Of a stretch of 64,000 nt of DNA, positions 53,007-62,156 are shown piece by piece. Below the pieces are notes generated by a model. The model was not told the origin of the DNA, did no database searches, and saw nothing but the letters and a program-made list of their open reading frames with translations. Numbering within the stretch: position 1 is the first letter of the stretch; the number at the start of each line of letters is the position of its first letter. The stretch covers positions 39,035-103,034 of the forward strand of contig JAFRXO010000009.1 of assembly GCA_017443465.1 (NCBI GenBank). Reading direction: 5' to 3'. Made by a program: the position numbers and the translations under genes. The DNA comes from Bacteroidales bacterium. Its GTDB lineage: Bacteria > Bacteroidota > Bacteroidia > Bacteroidales > UBA932.

Positions 53007-53666
53007 TCAGATGATTTCGGAGGCGAGGGTCTCGACGAGAAGGGTGCCTTCGTTTATGACTTCGACTACCTTGATGGGAGTCCCTGTCGGGATGGTGTCC
53101 CCTTCGGTCTGGGCGTCATATTCGCGCACGGCTCCGTTGATTGTGATCTGGACCTTTCCTTCTCCCATCCGGTTGCCGGGGATCCTGAGATAGGTGGAGC
53201 CCTGGCACCCTACGGCCTGGGTGTAGACATTGATGGTCCCGGACTGCTGCATTTTGCTGAGCAGCCTGAACATGTACATTACCGCAGCTACGAGGCCGAC
53301 GCCGATCAGGGCAGCCACGAAGATGAGGACTGCGGTAGGCTTGATGCTTTCGCGGAGGAGGATGACGCTCCATCCGAATCCCAGCAGGAAGTTGATGAGG
53401 TTGCGGAAAGTGTAGAGGTTGGAGCCTCCTGCGACGGTGCCGTCAGCGCCATGGGCTGAAGCGTCCATTCCGCCGTCGACGGAGTCCAGACCACCGCTTA
53501 TGTCTGAGGAGCCGGCGTCGAAATCGCCTCCGTCAAGACCTGTAGAGTCAGCGTCCGCCCCGATGAAGGTCATGACGCTCTGGATGATAAAGATAAGGGA
53601 AGCAGCGAGCGTTACGCCCCAGAGGACTTTCATAGCTACGCTGAGAGTTGCCCACCATTCTGCCAT
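53007..53666 (-). CDS. NfeD-like membrane protein (YuaF type)
   Basis: 219 residues with three membrane helices (about 10-35, 90-108 and 112-132), an acidic Gly/Asp/Ser loop between the first two, and a C-terminal OB-fold-like beta domain (about 150-219) with TYLRIPGNRMGEGKVQITINGAVREYDA. This matches the NfeD proteins that pair with flotillins. It heads the operon with the flotillin gene and has a full promoter upstream. Confidence 0.85.
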   Translation of the reverse strand: MAEWWATLSVAMKVLWGVTLAASLIFIIQSVMTFIGADADSTGLDGGDFDAGSSDISGGLDSVDGGMDASAHGADGTVAGGSNLYTFRNLINFLLGFGWSVILLRESIKPTAVLIFVAALIGVGLVAAVMYMFRLLSKMQQSGTINVYTQAVGCQGSTYLRIPGNRMGEGKVQITINGAVREYDAQTEGDTIPTGTPIKVVEVINEGTLLVETLASEII

Positions 53667-53696
53667 TTTCGTATAGTTTTAAGAGTGTTACTTGCG

Positions 53697-53729
53697 CAAA
53701 TATAAAAATAATTTTCGAAAAACAACAAA
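53697..53729 (-). promoter_or_regulatory. Full -33/-7 promoter of the nfeD-flotillin operon
   Basis: On the minus strand: TTTG (53726-53729), a 21-bp spacer, TATATTTG (53697-53704), 30 nt upstream of the ATG. Confidence 0.75.
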
Positions 53730-53777
53730 TTTTTCGAAAAAATATGAAAAAATTTATGTTTTGCCCGTTTGTGTGGA

Positions 53778-54581
53778 TCAGAGCTCACTCAGGAGGCGTG
53801 TCAGGGAGATGAAGTCTTCTACCGAGAGCTTTTCTGGACGCAGGTCGAAGACAGGAGCGGATAGGAGTTCTGCGGCTTTCGCGGCATTTATGCCCAGGAC
53901 CAGAGGCTTCAGGGAGTTGCGGAGGGTCTTCCGCCTGAGGCCGAATGAAGATTTGACGACGGCGCGGAAAAGGGACTCGTCACAGCCGAGCTCCGTGCGG
54001 GAATTCCTGGTGAGGCGGATTACCGCGGAATGGACCTTAGGAGGGGGAGCGAAGGCTCCGGGACCGACGGTGAAGAGATATTCGATGTCGTACCATGCCT
54101 GCAGGAAGACAGAAAGGATCCCATATGTTTTCGTTCCGGGGGGCTCGGCGATCCGCTCGGCGACCTCTTTCTGGATCATGCATATGACCTGTGGGATGCG
54201 GTCGCGGTGTTCGAGGACCTTGAAAAATATCTGTGAAGATATATTATATGGGAAATTGCCGATTATTGAGAATGACCCGGGGAACAGGCTGGCGAGGTTC
54301 AGCTTGAGGAAGTCAGCCTCCATAAGCCGGCCTTCCATTCCGGGGAAGTTGCCTCTGAGGTATTCCACGGCTTCCGGGTCCAGCTCCACCATCTTCAGGT
54401 TGACGTCGGGCCTTTTCAGAAGGAGCCCGGTAAGCACACCTGTGCCAGGACCGACCTCAAGGACGTCTTCCGCTATTGAGGCTCCCTCAGAAACTTTCAG
54501 GGAGTCCACGATCCTCGCGGCGATGTCCTTGTCTGTGAGAAAATGCTGTCCAAGGGATTTTTTCGGTCTGACTTTCTGCAT
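53778..54581 (-). CDS. rsmA: 16S rRNA (adenine1518/1519-N6)-dimethyltransferase
   Basis: 267 residues. KsgA/RsmA dimethylates two adjacent adenines in the 16S rRNA 3' hairpin. Seen: the N-terminal KKSLGQHFLTD, SAM motif LEVGPGTGVLTGLL near 43, and the catalytic motif IV as GNFPYNISS (family N-I/L/F-PY). The C-terminal helical domain is present. The ATG is in CATATG, and its promoter lies 24 nt upstream. Confidence 0.96.
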   Translation of the reverse strand: MQKVRPKKSLGQHFLTDKDIAARIVDSLKVSEGASIAEDVLEVGPGTGVLTGLLLKRPDVNLKMVELDPEAVEYLRGNFPGMEGRLMEADFLKLNLASLFPGSFSIIGNFPYNISSQIFFKVLEHRDRIPQVICMIQKEVAERIAEPPGTKTYGILSVFLQAWYDIEYLFTVGPGAFAPPPKVHSAVIRLTRNSRTELGCDESLFRAVVKSSFGLRRKTLRNSLKPLVLGINAAKAAELLSAPVFDLRPEKLSVEDFISLTRLLSEL

Positions 54582-54605
54582 ATGTCATTCTCTCATTTTC
54601 ATATG

Positions 54606-54613
54606 CAAATATA
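54606..54613 (-). promoter_or_regulatory. -7 element of the rsmA promoter
   Basis: TATATTTG on the minus strand, 24 nt upstream of the rsmA ATG. Confidence 0.6.
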
Positions 54614-54636
54614 CGTCAAATCCGGTGTAAAATGAT

Positions 54637-54644
54637 TATTTTTG
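54637..54644 (+). promoter_or_regulatory. -7 element of the aspS promoter
   Basis: TATTTTTG, 24 nt upstream of ATG 54669. It covers an in-frame TTG (54642) that could extend aspS, which argues for the ATG. Confidence 0.65.
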
Positions 54645-54668
54645 CACGATTTAAAAAGTATACGGAAA

Positions 54669-56435
54669 ATGTACAGAACCAAAACATGCGGGGAACTGCG
54701 TTTAAGTGATGCCGGAAGGGAAGTCACCCTTGCCGGGTGGGTCCAGAAATCCCGCAGACTCGGAGGAATGACATTCATCGACCTGCGTGACCGCTACGGA
54801 ATCACCCAGCTGGTGGTTGATGCAGCCGCGCCTGAGGAACTCAAGGAAGCCGCCGATTCGCTCGGCCGCGAATGGGTGCTCCAGGTTACCGGAAAGGTGT
54901 GCGAGAGGCAGAGCAAGAACCCCAAGATGCCTACGGGAGACATAGAGATACAGGTGGCGGCCATAAAGGTACTTAACAAGGCACAGACCCCTCCGTTTAC
55001 CATCGAGGACAACACTGACGGCGGAGAGGACCTCAGGGCCAGGTTCCGTTACCTGGACCTTCGCCGCGGCCCGCTCCAGAGGGCGCTCCAGCTCCGTCAC
55101 CGCATATGCCATGAAGTGCGCAGCTATCTCAACGCCAATGATTTCCTGGAGATAGAGACTCCGTTCCTCATCAATTCCACTCCTGAGGGCGCCAGGGACT
55201 TCGTGGTGCCGTCAAGGGTCAATCCGGGCACTTTCTACGCCCTTCCCCAGTCGCCGCAGACCCTCAAGCAGAGCCTTATGGTGGCAGGCATGGACCGTTA
55301 TTTCCAGATTGTCCGCTGCTTCCGCGACGAGGACCTCAGGGCCGACCGTCAGCCGGAGTTCACCCAGATAGACTGCGAGATGTCCTTCGTAGAGCAGGAC
55401 GATGTCCTGAATATGTTCGAAGGGATGATGCGGACCCTCTTCAAGAATGTCCTGGATGTGGAGATTCCCAATCCGATTCCCCGCATGACGTGGTTCGACG
55501 CCATGGACTACTACGGATCCGACAAGCCGGACATCCGTTTCGGAATGAAGATCCATGAGATTACCGATGTTGCCAAGGGGCACGGATTCAGCGTCTTCGA
55601 CGGCGCAGCATATGTCGGGGCGATTGCCGTTCCCGGTGCCGCCTCATGGTCCCGCAAGCAGGTTGATGAACTCGTTGAATGGGTCAAGAGGCCTCAGGTG
55701 GGTGCCAAGGGTATGGTCAACATCAGGTGCAATGAGGACGGATCGTTCAAGTCTTCAGTAGATAAGTTCTTCGCTCCGGAGCAGGTCGGCGCTATGGCTG
55801 CCGCTGCGGAAGCCGGAAAGGGCGACCTGGTACTCATCCTCTGCGGACAGAAGCGCAAGACCGAAACCGAGCTCGGAACCCTCAGAATCGAGCTGGGCAA
55901 CAGGATGGGACTGCGCAATCCCAAGGAGTTCGCTCCTCTGTGGGTCACCGATTTCCCTCTCTTCGAGTGGAACGAAGAAGAAAACAAGTGGGACGCCGTA
56001 CACCATCCGTTTACTGCGCCCAAGCCGGAACTTCTTGACTATTATTATAGTGACAAGAAGGAAGACATCGAAAAAGTCTGTGCTAACGCATATGATTTCG
56101 TCCTCAACGGAACCGAGCTCGGCGGCGGATCCATCAGGATCCATGATCCGAAGATGCAGGAGAGGATGTTCGAGATCATAGGCATAGGCGAGGAAGAAGC
56201 CATGCGCAAGTTCGGCTTCCTCATCAATGCGTTCAAGTACGGGGCTCCGCCTCACGGAGGCCTGGCATTCGGACTGGACCGCGTGTGCGCCCTCTTCGGC
56301 GGCAGCGACACCATCCGCGACTACATCGCATTCCCGAAGAACAACCAGGGACGCGACATCATGCTCGGAGCTCCTTCTGTCATCGATGACAAGCAGCTTG
56401 ACGAGCTCCAGATAGACATCCGGAAACAGGAATAA
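54669..56435 (+). CDS. aspS: Aspartyl-tRNA synthetase
   Basis: 588 residues from ATG 54669. An N-terminal OB anticodon-binding domain ([26 protein letters not shown], about 19-44), the class II catalytic core with motif 2 [23 protein letters not shown], a bacterial GAD insertion (about 300-400), and motif 3 [13 protein letters not shown] near the C-terminus. It charges tRNA-Asp. First gene of the aspS-cdaA-mutS2-yraN run; cdaA follows after 3 bp. Confidence 0.97.
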   Translation: MYRTKTCGELRLSDAGREVTLAGWVQKSRRLGGMTFIDLRDRYGITQLVVDAAAPEELKEAADSLGREWVLQVTGKVCERQSKNPKMPTGDIEIQVAAIKVLNKAQTPPFTIEDNTDGGEDLRARFRYLDLRRGPLQRALQLRHRICHEVRSYLNANDFLEIETPFLINSTPEGARDFVVPSRVNPGTFYALPQSPQTLKQSLMVAGMDRYFQIVRCFRDEDLRADRQPEFTQIDCEMSFVEQDDVLNMFEGMMRTLFKNVLDVEIPNPIPRMTWFDAMDYYGSDKPDIRFGMKIHEITDVAKGHGFSVFDGAAYVGAIAVPGAASWSRKQVDELVEWVKRPQVGAKGMVNIRCNEDGSFKSSVDKFFAPEQVGAMAAAAEAGKGDLVLILCGQKRKTETELGTLRIELGNRMGLRNPKEFAPLWVTDFPLFEWNEEENKWDAVHHPFTAPKPELLDYYYSDKKEDIEKVCANAYDFVLNGTELGGGSIRIHDPKMQERMFEIIGIGEEEAMRKFGFLINAFKYGAPPHGGLAFGLDRVCALFGGSDTIRDYIAFPKNNQGRDIMLGAPSVIDDKQLDELQIDIRKQE

Positions 56436-56438
56436 GCC

Positions 56439-57251
56439 ATGCTTCTGCAGGTCCTCGGCTTTTTGCATATGTCTTTGGCGGACGTCCTCGACGTCCTCAT
56501 GGTTGCCCTTATCATTTTCCTCGTGTTCAAATGGATACGTGGTTCGGCTGCCATGAACATATTCGTAGCCGTTCTCCTGCTGTTCGTCCTCCTCGTGGTG
56601 GTCGAGGCTCTCGGGATGAGGCTCATGTCGGCCATCCTTGGTACCTTCATCGATGTCGGCGTAATAGCCCTGATAGTCATATTCCAGCCCGAGGTGAGGC
56701 ATTTCCTGATCAGGATAGGAAGCAGGAACAACATTTCCCGCCTGAAAATCATTGGAAAGCTTTTCGGGGCCAGGGACAGGCGGATGGGTTCGGAAGCTGT
56801 CAGCGAGATAGTTGAGGCCTGCGTCCAGATGAGCAGCGACAAGACCGGGGCGCTGATAGTCATTCCCCACACCAACCCTCTCCAGCATATAATCGAGACC
56901 GGTGACAGGATTGACGCCATAGTGAACCGGCGCCTGATAATGAACCTCTTCTTCAAGAATTCCCCGCTTCATGACGGGGCGATGATAATAAGCGGCGAGA
57001 GGATAGTTGCGGCCAGATGTACCCTCCCCATTACAGGACGGTCAGACATACCTCCCGACCTCGGAATGCGCCACAAGGCGGCCATAGGTATTACGGAAGA
57101 AACTGACTGTGACGTAATTGTGGTATCAGAGGAAACCGGAAGGGTTTCTTTTGTGCACGGTGGCGGCCTTAGGAGGGTGGGGAACCGCAACGAGCTTAAG
57201 CTGCTGTTGTCTTCTTCGCTCGAAGGAGAGAAAATAGACTTTAATGGCTGA
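56439..57251 (+). CDS. cdaA: Diadenylate cyclase CdaA (c-di-AMP synthase)
   Basis: 270 residues. Three N-terminal membrane helices (about 15-33, 38-60 and 64-80) precede the DAC domain. The catalytic motifs are LHDGAMII (DGA near 178-180) and GMRHKAAIG near 208-216, with RHK where many DAC proteins have RHR. It makes c-di-AMP from two ATP at the membrane, a second messenger controlling osmolyte and potassium balance. It overlaps mutS2 by 8 bp. CdaR or GlmM is not adjacent. Confidence 0.94.
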   Translation: MLLQVLGFLHMSLADVLDVLMVALIIFLVFKWIRGSAAMNIFVAVLLLFVLLVVVEALGMRLMSAILGTFIDVGVIALIVIFQPEVRHFLIRIGSRNNISRLKIIGKLFGARDRRMGSEAVSEIVEACVQMSSDKTGALIVIPHTNPLQHIIETGDRIDAIVNRRLIMNLFFKNSPLHDGAMIISGERIVAARCTLPITGRSDIPPDLGMRHKAAIGITEETDCDVIVVSEETGRVSFVHGGGLRRVGNRNELKLLLSSSLEGEKIDFNG

Positions 57252-59793
57252 TAGCACGGGTATAGACACCAGGCTGGAAAGCAAGCTCGGATTCGACCGT
57301 GTCCGCAAGATGATTGCGGACAGGTGCAGCACTTCATATGCCGCGGGCCGTGTCGAGAACGAAGTCTTTTCCACGGATGCAAAGGAAATCCGGCACAGGC
57401 TCCTCCTTACCGATGAGATGCGCCTGATAGTAATGTTCGAACAGGCCTTCCCGACAAGCGGTTACATCGATTGCTTCGACTTCCTCGCCCCGCTGGAACA
57501 CGAGGGACATTCCATAGACCTGGTCTCGCTCGGGAAACTCAGGACGATGAGCGGTACCGTCCGGAAGATCACAAATTTCTTTTCTTCGCTCAAAGACGGA
57601 GTCTATCCCACTTTGGGGCAGATGGTCTCGAAAGTGGAATACTTCCCGGAGGTGGACAGACGCATAGATGTCATCCTCGACAGATACGGGAATGTCCGCG
57701 ACAGCGCCTCGCCAGCCCTTCTGGACATCCGCCGGCAGTTGAAAGAAAAGGAAGGGACCATCTCCAAAAGGGCGGCCGCTGTGCTCAAGAAGGCCATTGC
57801 AGACGGCTACGCGGCTTCTGACGCCAACATAGCCATGCGTGACGGCACTTACCTCATCCCGGTAAACAGCGCTAGCAAACGAAAGGTGAGCGGGTTTATC
57901 CATGATGAGTCCGCGTCCGGAAAGACCACCTTCATCCAACCGGCCGAAATCATCGAGCTGGAGAACGAAGTGGCTGAACTGCGTTTCTCCGAGACCCGCG
58001 AAATAGCCAGGATACTCGACGAATTCAGCGATTTTGTCCGGCCATATGTACCGCAGCTCCTCGAATGCGCCGCTTTCATGGGAGAGATCGATTTCCTTCT
58101 CGCAAAAGCCCAGGTGGCCTTGGACTTCAAGGCGGGGATGCCTCTGATTTCCGAGAACGGAGAGATGAACCTGCGCAAGGCCAGGCATCCTCTGCTGGAG
58201 AGGGCCCTCAGGAAAGAGCGGAAGGAGATAGTTCCCCTTACGGTCATATTGACTCCCGCCAAGCATATCCTCCTGATTTCCGGCCCGAACGCCGGAGGAA
58301 AATCCGTAGCCCTGAAGACCACGGGACTGCTGCAGTATATGTTCCAGTGGGGGATGCTCATCCCTACTTCGGAGACCTCTGAGCTCCCCATCTTCCGGAA
58401 CATTATGGTCAGCATAGGCGACGACCAGTCGCTGGAAAACGACCTCAGCACCTATTCTTCCTTCCTGTCGGACATGAAGGGGATGCTGGAAGGAGCGGAT
58501 TCAGGCACCCTCGTCCTGATCGACGAATTCGGTTCGGGGACCGAGCCGGCCGCCGGAGGGGCTATAGCCTGCGCCATCCTGGCAGAACTGGACCGCAAGG
58601 GGGTCTATGGGGTGATAACCACCCATTATACCGACCTTAAGCTGTATGCTTCCGGAAGCGACACCGGAGCGGTCAACGGGGCGATGGCTTTCGATGCCAA
58701 GAACATTGCGCCCTTGTTCAAACTTGAGATCGGCTTGCCGGGCAATTCTTTCGCCTTCGAGATGGCGCGGAAGATGGGTCTCCCGGAGCAGATAGTGAGC
58801 GATGCCGAGTCCCGTGCCGGTGAGGGCTTTGTAGGCATGGAACGGAATCTTAGGCGTATCGCCCGGAGCCGCCGCACCCTGGACGAGAAACTCCAGAAGA
58901 TAAAGAGTACGGACAAGACCCTGGAAAGCATAACCGACCGCTACCAGAAAGAGCTTGAGGACATCCGTCAGGTGCGTAAAGAGATCCTCGCCAAGGCACA
59001 TGCCGAGGCCGCCGAGATAGTCAGCGGAGCCAACAGGCAGGTTGAAAACACCATCAGGACTATAAAGGAATCCCAGGCCGAGAAAGAAGCCACGAAGCAC
59101 GCCAGGGAGGAACTCCAGGGTTTCGTGGGAGCCCTGATGCAGAAGAAGGAGCAGTCCGAGAAGGAGAGGCAGGACTATCTGGACAAGAAACTGAAGCAGC
59201 TGGAGGCCCGCAGGGCCCGCCAGCAGGCCCGTAAACTTGAGAGGGCGGACGATAGGACCCGCAAGGCCCTCCTCGAGCAGGAAGAGGAGAGGATGAGGAT
59301 GGAAGAGTTCCGCAAGGCGCCTCTGAAGAGCGGGGAGAAAGTGCGCATCAAGGACAACGGGATGGTCGGCGAAGTAGCCTTCGTATCCGGCCGCACCGTT
59401 ACTATCATTGTCGGAAACATCAGGAGTAAGATGCCGGCTGACAGGGTAGAGAGGATTTCATCCAACGAGTACAAAGCCGCGGTGAAGGAAATATCCAGAC
59501 CGGTGATACAGCGCAACGATGAAGCCATAGCCCAGAGGAAAGCTGCCTTCAGGATGGAACTGGACGTCCGCGGAGAGAGAGTTTCGGATGCCATGGACAT
59601 AGTCTCCCGCTACATCGACGACGCCATCATGCTGAACGTGGAGTCGGTCAGGATAATCCACGGCAAGGGGACTGGTGCCCTGAGGGATGAGATACAGAAA
59701 TATGTGCGGACGGTGCCAGGTGTGGCTTCGGCCCGCGATGAACAGATACAGTTCGGTGGAACAGGAGTTACGGTTGTAGTATTCGACAGATGA
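57244..59793 (+). CDS. mutS2: MutS2 protein
   Basis: 849 residues. It lacks the MutS mismatch-binding domain but has clamp and ATPase domains: Walker A SGPNAGGKSVALKT near residue 347, LVLIDEFGSGTEPAAGG and TTHYTDLKLYA. A long coiled coil (about 520-680) leads to a KOW-like beta segment and a C-terminal Smr nuclease domain (about 775-849) with ELDVRGERVSDAM and IIHGKGTGALRDEI. MutS2 acts on collided ribosomes or recombination intermediates, depending on species. The start codon lies within the end of cdaA. Confidence 0.96.
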   Translation: MADSTGIDTRLESKLGFDRVRKMIADRCSTSYAAGRVENEVFSTDAKEIRHRLLLTDEMRLIVMFEQAFPTSGYIDCFDFLAPLEHEGHSIDLVSLGKLRTMSGTVRKITNFFSSLKDGVYPTLGQMVSKVEYFPEVDRRIDVILDRYGNVRDSASPALLDIRRQLKEKEGTISKRAAAVLKKAIADGYAASDANIAMRDGTYLIPVNSASKRKVSGFIHDESASGKTTFIQPAEIIELENEVAELRFSETREIARILDEFSDFVRPYVPQLLECAAFMGEIDFLLAKAQVALDFKAGMPLISENGEMNLRKARHPLLERALRKERKEIVPLTVILTPAKHILLISGPNAGGKSVALKTTGLLQYMFQWGMLIPTSETSELPIFRNIMVSIGDDQSLENDLSTYSSFLSDMKGMLEGADSGTLVLIDEFGSGTEPAAGGAIACAILAELDRKGVYGVITTHYTDLKLYASGSDTGAVNGAMAFDAKNIAPLFKLEIGLPGNSFAFEMARKMGLPEQIVSDAESRAGEGFVGMERNLRRIARSRRTLDEKLQKIKSTDKTLESITDRYQKELEDIRQVRKEILAKAHAEAAEIVSGANRQVENTIRTIKESQAEKEATKHAREELQGFVGALMQKKEQSEKERQDYLDKKLKQLEARRARQQARKLERADDRTRKALLEQEEERMRMEEFRKAPLKSGEKVRIKDNGMVGEVAFVSGRTVTIIVGNIRSKMPADRVERISSNEYKAAVKEISRPVIQRNDEAIAQRKAAFRMELDVRGERVSDAMDIVSRYIDDAIMLNVESVRIIHGKGTGALRDEIQKYVRTVPGVASARDEQIQFGGTGVTVVVFDR

Positions 59794-59794
59794 G

Positions 59795-60175
59795 ATGAAG
59801 AAGGCGGGAGGAGAGAGAAAGGAGCTTGGAGCTCTCGGAGAGGAGAAAGCCTGTGAGTACCTTGAAGGTTTAGGACACAGGATACTGCAGCGGAACTGGA
59901 GGGGAGGACATCTGGAAATAGATATTGTTTCCAGCGATGCGAAAGGCCTGCATTTTGTAGAGGTAAAGAGCCGTACGGCTCCGGTGTCGGCCACACCCGA
60001 AGAGAGTGTCACGGCGCTGAAACAGAGGAGGATAGCTTCAGCGGCACGGAAGTACCTCAGGGAGCATGGAGCGATGGATGCGGAAGTTTTTTTCGATGTC
60101 GTAAGCGTCGTTTTCGACGGGTTTGACGCTGAAATTGAATTCTTCCCACAGGCCTGGCTGCCGATGTACATATGA
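59795..60175 (+). CDS. YraN/UPF0102 family putative endonuclease
   Basis: 126 residues. A restriction-endonuclease-like fold with the conserved GEEKACEYLEGLGHRILQRNWRG, HLEIDIVSSD and FVEVKSRT segments, in which the Glu, Asp and E-x-K form the expected metal site. A nuclease role is predicted only. It begins 1 bp after the mutS2 stop, so coupled translation is likely. Confidence 0.9.
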   Translation: MKKAGGERKELGALGEEKACEYLEGLGHRILQRNWRGGHLEIDIVSSDAKGLHFVEVKSRTAPVSATPEESVTALKQRRIASAARKYLREHGAMDAEVFFDVVSVVFDGFDAEIEFFPQAWLPMYI

Positions 60176-60203
60176 GAAAGACCACATATTGATAACTATA
60201 CAT

Positions 60204-62141
60204 ATGACCATAAGAAGCGTTCTTGTCTTCACTTTGATGTTGCTGGCCTCATTGCATTCCAATGCATATGTGGAGCGCAATCTGCTGCAGAACTCTGCTA
60301 CGAAGCAGGAAGTGAAGGAATCTTTGGTAATGGACCAGAAATGGGTCAATTATCCCGCTTATTCCGACCGTCAGGGATGGGACAGGTTCCTGGGAGAACT
60401 TAAAAACGAGTATATCAGGATAGGAGAGGAAGACCTCGACTTTGAATGGATACCTATCAAGGCGACCGATTATCTGGAATTCGAGCGTTCCGGAGACCGC
60501 AGGGTCATGGAAGAACCGATGATCGCCAATACGGAAGCAATAGCGCACCTGGTGATGGCGGAGCTGGCTGAAGGGAAGGGCCGTTTCCTTGACCCTATAA
60601 TCAATTGCGTCTTCAGTGCATGTGAGATGACGTCCTGGTCCTGGTCGGCACATGTCGGCCGCCAGAAGACGAAACGCTCTTTGCCTTCATACGATGACCC
60701 TGTCCTGGACCTGCTGTGTGCGGGCATGGGCAACATGCTTTCCTGGACCTATTATTTCCTTAAAGACGAGTTTGCCAAGGTCGATCCCGAGATTTCCCGC
60801 CGCCTTCGTCATACGCTTCAGGTACAGATACTGGACACTTATCTGCATAATGACACGTTCAGCTGGATGGCCCGTGGCGCAAAAGGTTCGGCACAGAACA
60901 ACTGGAATCCATGGTGCAACGGCAACTGCCTGATGTGTTTCATGCTGCTGGAGAATGACAGGGATGTCCTGGCAGATGCGGTTTACGAATCCATGAGGTC
61001 TGTAGACCAGTATATAAACTACGTAAAACCGGATGGTGCCAGTGATGAAGGCACTTTGTACTGGGAACAAGGGTCAGGGAAACTGTTTGACTATCTTGAG
61101 CTTCTGTCTTTGATTACCGGCGGGAAGGTTGATCTTTTAAAAGATCCGTCCGTCAAAGCCAGGGGAGAATATATTTATCATTCATATGCAGGAGACGGAT
61201 GGATTGTCAACTTCGCCGATGCATATGGAAAGAGCAAAGGCAATCCATATCTTGTTTACCGTTTCGGAAAGGCCGTTGGCAGCGAGGGAATGATGCACTA
61301 TGCCGCAGCCATACGCGGTACATTGCCCGCCCCTTCGACATCCCCATATCATTACTTCGCTAATGAACCGGACCTTTATCGGGTGCTCAAATCAATCGAA
61401 ATCAGGGATGAGTTGCTAAAGGCGGATCCCACGCCTTTGAAGGAACCGTTCACCTGGTATCCGCAGACGGAAGTCTGTTTCCTATCCAATGACTATGGAT
61501 TGTTCTTTGCTGGAAAGGGCGGCAACAATAACGAAAGCCACAATCATAATGATGTGGGATCGTTTAACCTGTATGTTGACAAAAGGCCCATCATGATCGA
61601 TGCCGGAGTGGCGACTTACATTCGCCAGACGTTCAGCAGCAATACCCGCTATTCGATGTGGAACAATCAGAGCAGTTACCATAACCTGCCGATGCCCAAC
61701 GGTTCCGTTCAAAAGAGCGGAAACCAGTACAAGAGTTCAGATGCCATGGCGAAACCGGGCTTTTTCTCCGTGAACATCGCCGGGGCATATCCCGAAGAGG
61801 CAAAGGTGGAGAAATGGACCCGCTCATATCAGATGAACGGGGCGGAACTCCGTGTCACTGATGCATTTGCCTTGAAAGAGGCTATCGCACCGAACGTAGT
61901 CAACTTCATGACCTGGGGCGATGTCCGGAAAGTGTCGGACGGAAAGATATCCATCACCGTGGATGGAGTGAAGACCCAGTTGACTTATGATCCCAAGGTG
62001 TTCGACTACAGTATCGAGACCATACCGCTGGATGACGTCCGCCTGACCCAGGTGTGGGGAGACAAGATCTATCGCATGTCGTTCACGGCAAAGAAACTTT
62101 CAAAGACAGGAAAGTACGCTTTTACGATCAGGAAACAATAA
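60204..62141 (+). CDS. Heparinase II/III-like polysaccharide lyase
   Basis: 645 residues from ATG 60204, with a signal peptide (about 1-23); a longer in-frame form starting at 60123 runs inside yraN and lacks a signal. An N-terminal alpha/alpha toroid (about 60-370, GSAQNNWNPWCNGNCL) and a C-terminal beta-sandwich Heparinase II/III domain (about 400-640) with the family motif ESHNHNDVGSFNLYVD. It probably cleaves uronic-acid polysaccharides in the periplasm. The CATATG start, the 28-bp gap from yraN and the lack of a promoter suggest read-through from the upstream operon. Confidence 0.87.
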   Translation: MTIRSVLVFTLMLLASLHSNAYVERNLLQNSATKQEVKESLVMDQKWVNYPAYSDRQGWDRFLGELKNEYIRIGEEDLDFEWIPIKATDYLEFERSGDRRVMEEPMIANTEAIAHLVMAELAEGKGRFLDPIINCVFSACEMTSWSWSAHVGRQKTKRSLPSYDDPVLDLLCAGMGNMLSWTYYFLKDEFAKVDPEISRRLRHTLQVQILDTYLHNDTFSWMARGAKGSAQNNWNPWCNGNCLMCFMLLENDRDVLADAVYESMRSVDQYINYVKPDGASDEGTLYWEQGSGKLFDYLELLSLITGGKVDLLKDPSVKARGEYIYHSYAGDGWIVNFADAYGKSKGNPYLVYRFGKAVGSEGMMHYAAAIRGTLPAPSTSPYHYFANEPDLYRVLKSIEIRDELLKADPTPLKEPFTWYPQTEVCFLSNDYGLFFAGKGGNNNESHNHNDVGSFNLYVDKRPIMIDAGVATYIRQTFSSNTRYSMWNNQSSYHNLPMPNGSVQKSGNQYKSSDAMAKPGFFSVNIAGAYPEEAKVEKWTRSYQMNGAELRVTDAFALKEAIAPNVVNFMTWGDVRKVSDGKISITVDGVKTQLTYDPKVFDYSIETIPLDDVRLTQVWGDKIYRMSFTAKKLSKTGKYAFTIRKQ

Positions 62142-62156
62142 TGAATCCATAAACAT

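Noticed and set aside
53730-53741. TTTTTCGAAAAA palindrome between rsmA and nfeD as a terminator or operator
   Set aside because: It is an AT-rich simple sequence with a very weak stem and no G+C core; likely chance in this composition.
55755-56972. 405-residue open frame antisense to aspS and cdaA
   Set aside because: It spans two certain genes on the opposite strand; composition rich in His, Glu and Asp is typical of a shadow frame.
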